From assembly GCA_029964075.1 (NCBI GenBank), contig CM057141.1, forward strand, positions 10,168,001-10,232,000: a stretch of DNA of 64,000 nt. Direction: 5' to 3'. The DNA comes from Patiria pectinifera. Lineage: Eukaryota > Echinodermata > Asteroidea > Valvatida > Asterinidae. The stretch's first letter is position 1, and every line of letters starts with the position of its first letter. A model generated the notes under the pieces. The model made no database searches. It was given only the letters and a program-made list of their open reading frames with translations, and was not told the origin of the DNA. The position numbers and the translations under genes are program-made. Below, in pieces: positions 33,033-41,647 of the stretch.

Positions 33033-33955
33033 CAGTGTTGTAGGTCTCGAGATCGGTCTCAGTCTCCGCCTTTGTCTCAAGACCACTTTTTGCTGGTCTC
33101 GGTCTCGGTCTCGGTAGCTGTGGTCTCGGTCTTGGTCTCGGTCCCCTTTGGTCTTAATATTTTGGCTGGGCTCGAGTCGAGACCAGCCAAAATGTCGAAA
33201 TTTGGGTCGCGCACATAAAGCAAAGTAAGTACCAATTTATGCAATAAGGGACAACCATTTTCGGGGATTGTATTGTTAATTAGCCCACCCCTGTGGGTGT
33301 TAAGTATTTTTTTTATTTTAAAAATAAATGAGGTGCTCCAAATTAGTGACATTTTCGACCCCAATCTTCTCTTTAATTTGGGATAATATTTTGGAGAAAG
33401 AGTACATTTTTCTACCTGATTTTCCAGCAATGAATTTACACACTCTTACCAGTTACCACTCACTGTTGCCATGACAGTGTGAGATAAGACTCGATTTTCT
33501 GGCTGCTCATTTGAAGTACCCCATTATTCCCTCAGAAAGCAAAATCCCAGTCAGAAAAAAAATAAAAATTCATATCTGGCTACCGCCTTTCAACTTTTGG
33601 GTCTACATGTGCAAGTCTATATTCCATGACTGATATTTTAAAAATAAATCAATATTTTAATGCTCCCATTTTGTTGGAAATCAGGTTTACAAGGAGGCCC
33701 AATGTAAAATTAAAGTTACATTTAAATATCCGTTAGTAGTCATAGCTGAAACCAAGGGGTGGCTGTGGAGTTTAGGGTCCGAGTCCCTATAACAGATGAA
33801 ACATCCACCTTCAACTTTTTACTTTTGTCAAGTTCCAACATTGCAAAAAATTAGTAAAAATTGTCGTACTCCTAAGTTGAGAGTTTCTTCATCAGATTTA
33901 CACTTTACAGTAGTTAAACAATATTTTAAAAAAAATAATTTAAAAAAAGTGGCAA
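33033..33955. mobile_element. hAT-like fragment inside gypsy B RT
   Basis: Begins CAGTGTTGTAGGTCTCGAG, the same end as the element at 1605. A GGTCTCGG-rich subterminal block follows to about 33190. No matching right end or 8-bp repeat of ACTAACAC (33025-33032) was found, and about 150 bp of the host RT is also missing. The right end was therefore probably lost in a deletion that also removed part of the host. Confidence 0.65.
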
Positions 33956-33959
33956 CAAT

Positions 33960-34460
33960 TATGGAGTTCATCAAATAAGCTGGGGAAATTCATCCCTGGA
34001 CTAGCGGATCTCAATGAACCACTACGACAGCTACTCCGTAAGGATAGTGCCTGGTATTGGGGCGAGGCACAACAGTGAGCATTTCAGCAACTAAAGGATA
34101 CACTCGTTTCCTCTGAGATCCTCGCTCACTATGATCCAAACCGCTCAACAATCATCCCAGCCGATGCTTCCATGACAGGTATTGGTGCAGTTCTGCTCCA
34201 AATTCAAGATGATTGCAATCGCCGCCCTGTGTGCTATGCATTGAGATCGCTGAGCGACACAGAGAAGCGCTATGCAGTCATAGAAAAGGAATCACAAGCC
34301 CCTAGTGCCGCTTTTGAGCATGACTGAATTGTCACAAATGCCACTAAGCATTCTACGGTTTCGTCTCCGACTAATGAGATTCAACCCACAAATCATGTAT
34401 GTGCCTGGCAAACATCAGACAACAGCCGACGCACTTTCACGAGCTCCAGTCGGGATCCCT
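33960..34460 (+). pseudogene. Gypsy B RT thumb and RNase H
   Basis: Resumes with KLGKFIPGLADLNEPLRQLL, then the RNase H region IIPADASMTGIGAVLL and LRSLSDTEKRYAVIEKE. It ends with VPGKHQTTADALSRAP in a shifted frame. These are standard gypsy motifs. Several stops are present. Confidence 0.88.
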
Positions 34461-34609
34461 GAGAAATCCGACATTGCGTTCGTCGTGGACACAGACAACT
34501 TCGTGTTGTTGTCAACACACTTACCACCTCCTCACAACGCCTCTGCGAAATCAGCCAAACTCAAAAGGCAGATGAGGACTGTTCCTAAATCGGACTGTAC
34601 TGCCTAACA

Positions 34610-35640
34610 GGTTCGCCAGCATACATGCCCCACAACCCACTACTTCGCCAATACTGGCAAAGCACAGGAGCCATCTCGCGATCGTCAATGACTTACTGCT
34701 GTACGACGAACGCATAGTGTTCCCGAGAACAATGCATTTGGAAATCCTCGACTGCATACATCAGGGACACCTCGGCATCACCAAGTGTCGTGCAAGAGCA
34801 CAAATGTCGGTCTGGTGGCCTGGACTGTCAAAAGGTATTGAGGAAATGGTCACCAAATGCACCACATGCGCCAAAGAACGACCTCAGATAAAAGAACCGC
34901 TCATGCCTGCCTCCTTCCCATCACGCCCATGGGAAGGACTAGGCATGGATCTGTTCCAGCATTTCGGGAATGTCTACCTGCTAGTCATTGTCGACTAGAA
35001 GTCAAACAACTCAACGAGCAAACCTCACACAGCGGGATAGCAGCACTGAAACCTATCTTTGCAGTGCATGGCATACCCGATATTGTCATGTCTGACAATG
35101 GTCCCCAGTTCAGTGCCAAGACTTTCCAACAGTTTGCAGCAACGTATGGATTTGTGCACGCCACAAGCTCGCCGCGATATCTACAAGCAAATGGGGAGGC
35201 TGAGAGAGCAGTTCGTACTGCAAAAGCACCCCTCAAAAAAAACACAGATCCGTACCTTGCCCTTCTCACATGTAGGTACCCCACTTCAAAATGGCCTATC
35301 TCCAAGTGAATTACTGATAGGCAGGCGTCTATGCAAACAACTTCCTGTTCTGCCAAGCACTCTGAAACCAAGGGTGCATAGATGAGGATCTTGACAAAGT
35401 CCGTACCAGAGAGGATGCCTACAGATCAGCTCAACAAATGACCTTCAACAAGAGACACAAAGCACAGGAACTGCCCACTCTGCAGCCAGGCGATTTGGTC
35501 TGGATTCGAGACCAAAACCACGAGGGCAAAGGTGTTGAGAAATCCCAATCACTTTGATCCTATGTAGTTCAAACCGATCAGGGCATTGTGCGACGCAACT
35601 GAAGTGCCCTAATCAATACACCCAATGTAAACTCATGGAC
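34610..35640 (+). pseudogene. Gypsy B integrase
   Basis: The zinc-binding head HQGHLGITKCRARA, with CTTCAK, lies at 34717-34875. The core follows with GMDLFQ (first acidic residue region), a stop at 34996-34998, then SDNGPQF near 35090 and NGEAERAVRTAK near 35200. Its late part is frameshifted near 35235. The C-terminal stretch is degraded to about 35640. Confidence 0.85.
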
Positions 35641-36083
35641 ACTTCGACTGTGGACTCTTAACCATTGTTTAACCTTATATATAATCAACTGTTAGTTGCA
35701 TGTTCTGCTAGTTAAAAAAAAAAGAGAAAACATACTAGCTCAAAACTCTTCTCAAGTCACAAAGTTAAGGGGCCATTCAAAATGTTCAATGTTTTAAAAT
35801 TTCGACTTTTTTTTCCAAATTATTTTGACCCACCCACCCACCCCTAATTTCGATTAATAAAAAACTGAACATGTACATGTACATGCACTTGCATATACTT
35901 GAACATGAACATGTATGCCCATGTTCATGTGTGTCTAGTTCAGTGACGGCGTGAAGTTGTCGGTCTTCCTCTTTTGCACTGGTGACCTTCAGTTTTCTTG
36001 TGTTTTGCCAGCTGATATGCTGTTGGGAATGACAGGTTGCAGTTTTGGAAGCCACAAAGATGACTGTGGTTTTGTTGTTTTTA
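35641..36083. other. Unassigned non-coding DNA
   Basis: Contains A-rich and 'catgtacatgtaca'-like low-complexity sequence. No gene seen. Confidence 0.5.
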
Positions 36084-36103
36084 GTCGGGGGTCTTGGGGA
36101 TAT

Positions 36104-36531
36104 TTTGGTTCAGTTTCTTCCAAAAGCACCAAATTTGGCACAGATGTCAGTCATACCATACTATTTCGATTTTTGACGGGCGCCAAGACGGGCGCCCCAC
36201 GGGGCCGCCATATTGGCAAAATCCAATATGGCCGCCAACCGGGTCAGAGGTCAATTGAACTAAATGAGCTAGAATCATAAATAATACCACTTTTCAGGTA
36301 TTTTCGGGGTCAAGCAATCAGAATCTGATGTTATTTTAACGATTTGAGGCAAAACAGATGCCCCAAGGGACCGCCATATTGGCAAAATCCAAAATGGCCG
36401 CCACATATATCACAGTTAAGAAAATAACGAGCTAAAATCTTAAATAATACCACCTTTTATGGGTTTTCGGGGTCACAGAATCTAAATATGATGTCATTTT
36501 AATGATTCGAGGCAAGGCAGATGCTCTAGGA
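36104..36531. repeat. Left inverted arm, outer part
   Basis: Mirrors 38990-39414. Continues at 37432-37570 after the hAT insertion. Confidence 0.88.
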
Positions 36532-37423
36532 CAGTGTTGGAGCAAAGGCTTTGACCCTCAAGGCCAAGGCTTTGACCCTCAAGGCCAAGGCCAAGGCTTT
36601 GACCCTCAAGCCTCGAGGCCGAGGCCAAGGCCAAGGTTTAACCCTCAAGGCTAAGGCCAAGGCCCTGTTTTATAAAATGACCACTAATATAGAACTAATT
36701 ATAGTCACATGACACATCATCACGAATCGCTCATTAAGAAGAACAACTTGTCTTTAATTGCAATCAACATGCTCGCATACACTGTTTTATGACTGCATTG
36801 TATCTATTAAAGTATAAGTTCAGGTCTTCATGAATATGGTTTAATTAAAACAAAATAACGATATATTGACGCACAATTCTCCCGAGTGTAACAAAAGGGC
36901 GATCCAAGAAACTGATTTGGGAAATTTTTATTTGCTGGGCCAACATGGTCAGAAATATTAGCATTATCTAAAACAGATACATGCAAATCTTTAGCACTTA
37001 TCAGGGAGACATATACAACCAATCAGATCTATTCCATAATTGTATACAATTTAAGTGATCATCTCATTAGCCCCACAAGTGAACTGAGAATATTGTTGCA
37101 GCAAGTCTACTACAACGGTAACAAAATATGATGCTATAAAAGTGGAAGTGTTCTCAACACACAAATCTATAGGGTGTTTCTCTCCTCCATGGTAACACGA
37201 TTAAAATGGTAACAGCAACATTTCAAACAGATTTATCTGGAAAATGCCAAAATCTATGGGCCTTGAAGAGCCTTGACTCAAAATTGAAAGGCACTGATCC
37301 CTCAAGGCCAAGGCCAAGGCCAAGGCTTTTGCCCTCAAGCCTCGAGGCCAAGGCCAAGGCCCTAAAGTCCAGCCTTATGGCAGCCTTAAGGCCAAGGCCC
37401 AGCATCAAGGCACTACATCACTG
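36532..37423. mobile_element. hAT-like non-autonomous element, second copy
   Basis: Starts CAGTGTTGGAGC and ends CTACATCACTG. The flanks are a perfect 8-bp duplication, CTCTAGGA at 36524-36531 and 37424-37431. Subterminal blocks of AAGGCCAAGGC with TTTGACCCTCA lie at 36540-36665 and 37295-37405. No coding capacity. It interrupts the left arm of the long-TIR transposon, so it is the younger of the two. Confidence 0.9.
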
Positions 37424-37431
37424 CTCTAGGA

Positions 37432-37570
37432 GCCGCCATTTTTGAAAAAAAATGTCCACCACCCAGGTTTGAGGTACTCGCAGTTAAAACAATACAATGG
37501 GTTTTTGGGGGGTCCAAATGTCTGATTCTGATGTTATTTTAATTATTTGATGTCAAGTTTACCACTCGAG
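37432..37570. repeat. Left inverted arm, inner part
   Basis: Resumes with 'gccgccattttt' and 'gattctgatgttattttaa', matching the inner right arm with lower identity. Confidence 0.7.
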
Positions 37571-38399
37571 ATCATTTCGGTCAAACCTGGTGTTTCTGGT
37601 GCGTCATTCCATAAAAAAACCTTTTCTCATTAGCTGCACATGTCGGACAGTTTGACTTTTCTACGCATACCACAGAAACAATCTTAGATTGGAGCGAGAA
37701 AATTGTCCCAAGTTATTGTAAGGATGTATAGGCGCGTGTGGTGTGTGCCCGCCATGCTGAGGATGGGTGGAGCTATCAACCAACGGTCGTTTCATTGTCT
37801 TCACCACCCAAGATGTTGATCACAGATAACCAAGGCTCAGTGAACCTCTCACTTGGTGTGTTCCAGTAATATGCCCAAACCGTAAATATCTATTTCTCGC
37901 ATGAGAACCCTGCAGTGAGGCGGGCTCATCAAGCTTGACTTCTTCGACACATCATAACAAGTTTGCTGATGGTGACATCCTCACCTGGTTGGGATACAAT
38001 TAACTCAGTGCTAGCAAACGAGTCGGCAAAGCCCCATGCCAAAATCGGGATCTACGCCCTATACCTAGACAAGGCTGCATCCACATCTTATGGGTGCACC
38101 GGAGTAACTTGATATGCAACCCACTGAGCCACTGAAGGATTGAGAGTCGAGTCACTGCGATCACTTTCGAGATCATTTCAAGCTTGTTTTGGAGATCCTT
38201 GGCCTATTGGAGATCTGGGTGGGCTTCAGAAGTGGTGAAACGTACAGTAACATACTAGTCCAAAGCATCTACTCCGATCTCGGTCTGACAAAGTCCTTGG
38301 CACCACCCTTCTTCCAAAGCCTAACATGGTGCGACACAACTTGCTTCGCCATTTCATGCAGAGCACAAGGGGTGTGGTGCAACTGTAGGTATCATAGGG

Positions 38400-38660
38400 G
38401 CCAGACATCGCTTCTTCACTACTGGAAGCAGCTTGTCGGAAGCATCCCAGCTACCTGCCGTGCTGTTTGAACATGTAAAGCAACCGCTACTACTACAGGC
38501 TACCTCGGTCCAGCAGGAAATTCCTGACTTCATCGTGTGGGGCTGGCACAAAGATGGTACCAGTACATGGCAATCACTATGGACCAACTCTCAATGATGC
38601 TTCAGTGACATGTGGCACTGCGGCTGCCTCATGCAAAAGGAAGGTTGAAATGCAATTACA
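38400..38660 (+). pseudogene. Decayed coding stretch inside the long-TIR transposon
   Basis: One plus-strand frame reads LPAVLFEHVKQPLLLQA, then PDFIVWGWHKDGTSTWQSLW, followed by a shift. From memory this resembles a C-terminal motif seen in transposon-linked proteins of marine invertebrates (an EH-K segment, then WGW and a W-P-WT segment). I cannot name the family and the match is by eye. The rest of 37570-38780 has only short broken frames. If correct, it is a relic of the element's own gene. Confidence 0.35.
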
Positions 38661-38779
38661 TTAGGTTTCTATATGCAAGGTCCTCTACAAATGAACAGCT
38701 CCATTTAAACGCACACAGCGGCACATAGCATTTTGTCACTGCAGACATCATCTCTAAATATTTAAATGAAAATAGTTCA

Positions 38780-39414
38780 AACAATAATCTTTATTGATAA
38801 GTCCAATCCTTAATGACCTTTAAGGCAAAATGTGACATACAATCTTTAATAAAACAATAGATTCAGATTCTCCGACCCTGAAAATCCATGTAAAATGGTA
38901 TTATTAATAATTCTAGCTCGTTTAGTTTTTAACTGTGACTGACCTCTTACTTGGCTGGCGGCCATTTTGGATTTTTTTAAATATGGCCCCTGGGGCATCC
39001 GTCTGGCATCAAATCATTAAAATAACCTCAGATTCAGATTCGTTGCCACCGAAAACCCCTCCAAAGTTGTATTACTTATGATTCTAGCTAGTTAAGTTTT
39101 TTAACTGCGGTATGTGGCGGCCATTTTGGATTTTGCCAATATGGCGGTCCCTTGAGGCATCTGTCTTGCCTCAAATGGTTAAAATAACATCAGATTCAGA
39201 TTGCTCGACCCCGAAAATACCTGAAAAGTGGTATTATTTATGATTCTAGCTCGTTTAGTTCGATTGACCTCTGACCCGGTTGGCGGCCATATTGGATTTT
39301 GCCAATATGGCGGCCCCGTGGGGCGCCCGTCTTGGCGCCCGTCAAAAATCGAAATAGTTTGGTATGACTGACATCTGTGCCAAATTTGGTGCTTTTGGAA
39401 GAAACTGAACCAAA
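38780..39414. repeat. Right inverted arm
   Basis: Reverse complement of the left arm; about four submodules with 'ccatattggattttgcc' cores. Confidence 0.85.
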
Positions 39415-39729
39415 CGGCCCCTATAACGCCCTAACATCCCTGACTATTTCTGGATGAGGTGGATGACATGTGACACACGAGGTTGTGCCTGTCACGTGAG
39501 GAAGCTGAGAAAAACATTCGCTCATGTTTATCACACATCAGAACAAAAATTTCCTCAAAAATGGGACTATGGGAGTAACTATAGAATGCAGGGCCACGCC
39601 AGAGCAAGTTTTTGTGTGTGTACTTGGAGCCTTGGATCGAGGCCAGCGATATGAGGATAGGAGTAATGCTGTCAGAGAGAACGATGTCAGGAATTGATTG
39701 TCAAGGTCTAAGAGTGGAAACGGTTATAC

Positions 39730-39853
39730 CTCTATGTTCCGACACCCCTATATGTTCCGACTGCACATATTCCTATTCCTATTCCCAACCCTAACCCTAA
39801 CCGGGAGTAACACAATCTAGGTTGTCGGAACATAGGGGTGTCGGAACATAGAG
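39730..39853. repeat. Small inverted repeat with a telomere-like centre
   Basis: 39730-39761 (CTCTATGTTCCGACACCCCT...) pairs with 39824-39853, with only a 2-bp difference in length. Each arm itself contains two GTCGGAACATA units. The middle contains CCCTAACCCTAACC (39789-39802). Possibly a small fold-back element. Confidence 0.8.
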
Positions 39854-39899
39854 CAGTCACCGTGGAAACAGATGGGGTCAGTGGGCATAAAGTACAATA

Positions 39900-39903
39900 A
39901 TAT
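39900..39903. other. Target-site duplication, left copy (ATAT)
   Basis: ATAT precedes the left LTR and follows the right LTR at 45065-45068. The duplication is 4 bp, or AATAT if the terminal A is shared. Confidence 0.75.
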
Positions 39904-40687
39904 TGTGACGTATCGTGCCAGCTCTCCTGCGTCAGGCTGGTTTGGTTGGTAGCGTGCCGTCCCGATGGTGTCCTATCCCTGCAGTGGTGGGCCACAGCAC
40001 CAGGCTATCCCCTCTTCTGGGTTGGTTGGATCAGCCAGTAGACTGGTAGTCAGGGCAATGGAATGGGAGTGGGAACTGGGAATCGGAATGTGGAGTCGGA
40101 AGTGGGTGGAGACGGAATGTCAGTGGAGTCGGAATGTCGGCGGAGTCGGAATGTCAGTGGAGTCGGAATGTCGGCGGAGTCAGTGGAGTCGGAATGTGGG
40201 TGGAGTAGAAAATGGGTGGAATAGGCGGAGTCGGAATGTGGGTGGAGTCGGCGGAGTCGGAATGTGGGTGGAGTAGGAATTGGGTGGAATAGGCGGAGTC
40301 GGAATATGGGTGGAGCAACTTATCCTAGGTAGACCCTATACCCTAAGACAGACTAGTAATTAGTGAACAGAAACAGTAATCAAGTACGGTGGTCAAGCCT
40401 TTAATCATCACCATCCGTCATGTCATTACACATAATCAAGAGCCTTAGCAATTAGTCTAATCATCAGAGAATCAAGCAATCAACTGACTAAATCCTAGCC
40501 CTGCAACCCCTTTTATAGACACTGAGCCCCATAAGCTAGTGTACAACTTCTCTTTGCCATACAACAGTGCATCAACTCAATTGACCAATCAGAAACAAGG
40601 ATCCCTTATATGCAAAGTGTGGGTGACTCACAGTGTGCTAGTGTATTTAAAACATACAGTTGGTGACTTAATTCCTATTCCGTCACA
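39904..40687 (-). repeat. 3' LTR (left)
   Basis: 784 bp. It contains a GGAGTCGGAATG minisatellite (40080-40315) and a minus-strand TATAAAAGG box. Confidence 0.95.
40080..40315. repeat. GGAGTCGGAATG minisatellite in the left LTR
   Basis: Variable units of GGAGTCGGAATGT(C/G)GG(C/T) and GGAGTAGGAATTGGGTGGAAT. The same array with two of the four LTR differences lies at 44460-44690. Confidence 0.88.
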
Positions 40688-40706
40688 TAGCCCCCCTCCC
40701 AAAGTT
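40688..40706 (-). other. Polypurine tract
   Basis: Minus-strand ACTTTGGGAGGGGGGCTA directly abuts the 3' LTR, the expected place and composition for second-strand priming. Confidence 0.85.
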
Positions 40707-41014
40707 TTCAGTCCCTGAAAACTACAAGAGCTTTTAATAAAACAACTCAGATGAAAAAACTAAGACAAAAATATTTTACATGAAAATTAAGTTTGGTAAA
40801 TCTTAAGCACATTCCAATACTTCTTGGAAACATTACTTTGAAAAACAACCACTTGGTGATTCAAAACTTAGCTTTAAAACTTAACTTACAAATATCTCAG
40901 ATCTGAACAAAATCGTATAAACTTTAATTTCTTCAGAAAACATTCCTCAATGTTATTTTTATAGACACTTAAGAGTTTAGGTGGAAGTTCTTGTCATCCT
41001 TTCCTGATGGCAGG
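40707..41014. other. Non-coding interior 3' region of the LTR element
   Basis: About 300 bp of A-rich sequence between the zinc-finger frame and the polypurine tract. No signal recognised. Confidence 0.6.
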
Positions 41015-41647
41015 CTACATCGTTCCAACAGATTGTGTTGCCGTATTCCCTGTTGATGTCCTCTTCACCCTCTGATGTGTGTAGCTGTCCCTGGTTACCT
41101 GGACACTGGACTGGTCCTCCTGGCGTAGCACTCTGTGGAACCTCCCCCCTTTTCGTGGAAGTACTTCTTCCACTTTCGGAGGTTGACGTCGGAGCAGCTT
41201 GCCTCTGAGGAGGAGCGGCTTGCGTAATGTGGACGGTCTGGACTTTTGGCTCTGGGTCTTGGGGCTTGTGCTGCCCGCACCCCGGTGGTTTTTCTCATGT
41301 CGATCCCGGAAGTCCCTCCTCGTGAATCGTTCCCCGCATACGTCGCAGCGGAATTGGGACTGCTCCCTGTGGCACTCCCTCATGTGCCTGACGAGGTTGG
41401 ATCTCTTGGTTGTGGTCATTCCACACCCTGGCTCCGGGCAGCGGTGCTCCTCTTGCCGGGACGGGCCTCGGGGGTCTCGTTGCCTGTCTTTTCCCTTGTC
41501 GGCTCCCACCTTGAGCTTGTCTTCTGGCATCTCCCCTCGTACCTGGAATCTCGGTGGAATGCCCTGGTGGAATACTGTTTGAATTCCTGTGGAATGTCTC
41601 GGTGGAATATGATCGGAATATCGGTGGAGGGATGCCGAAGTCTTGGC
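41015..41647 (-). CDS. C2H2 zinc-finger frame downstream of Gag-integrase head
   Basis: The first ATG is at 41530 (171 codons to 41015), but the same frame is open upstream to the TAG at 41650-41648. It is in frame with the 852-codon Gag frame. Two C2H2 fingers follow each other: CPEPGCGMTTTKRSNLVRH...H (C-x4-C-x12-H-x4-H) and CDVCGERFTRRDFRDRHEKNH (C-x2-C-x12-H-x3-H). An acidic/basic linker and a Ser/Arg/Lys-rich tail surround them. The product could arise by stop read-through, giving a protein of about 1060 residues, or by internal initiation; neither is shown. C2H2 fingers usually bind DNA, so a role in target choice or host gene mimicry is possible but inferred. It is not a usual gypsy protein. 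Confidence 0.72.
   Translation of the reverse strand, partial: AKTSASLHRYSDHIPPRHSTGIQTVFHQGIPPRFQVRGEMPEDKLKVGADKGKDRQRDPRGPSRQEEHRCPEPGCGMTTTKRSNLVRHMRECHREQSQFRCDVCGERFTRRDFRDRHEKNHRGAGSTSPKTQSQKSRPSTLRKPLLLRGKLLRRQPPKVEEVLPRKGGRFHRVLRQEDQSSVQVTRDSYTHQRVKRTSTGNTATQSVGTM

Larger units (their letters stand above)
31140..35640 (+). mobile_element. Ty3/gypsy remnant B
   Basis: Plus-strand gag knuckle, protease, RT, RNase H and integrase pieces in gypsy order over 4.5 kb, with many stops and frame changes. TTGGTGAGCCGGCC at 31143 could be a primer-binding site, but no second LTR copy was found at the other end. An hAT-like fragment interrupts RT. Confidence 0.82.
36085..39435. mobile_element. 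DNA transposon with long terminal inverted repeats
   Basis: 36104 onward (TTTGGTTCAGTTTCTTCC) is matched by the reverse complement of the sequence ending at 39414, nearly identical over the first ~330 bp and more diverged to about 570-640 bp. Each arm is built of about three to four 180-200-bp submodules centred on CCGCCATATTGGCAAAATCC. Weaker similarity extends some 20 bp outward, so exact ends and target duplication are uncertain. The left arm is split by an hAT copy. The interior holds a decayed coding stretch. Confidence 0.82.

Noticed and set aside
39789-39802. True interstitial telomere
   Set aside because: Only about two units.
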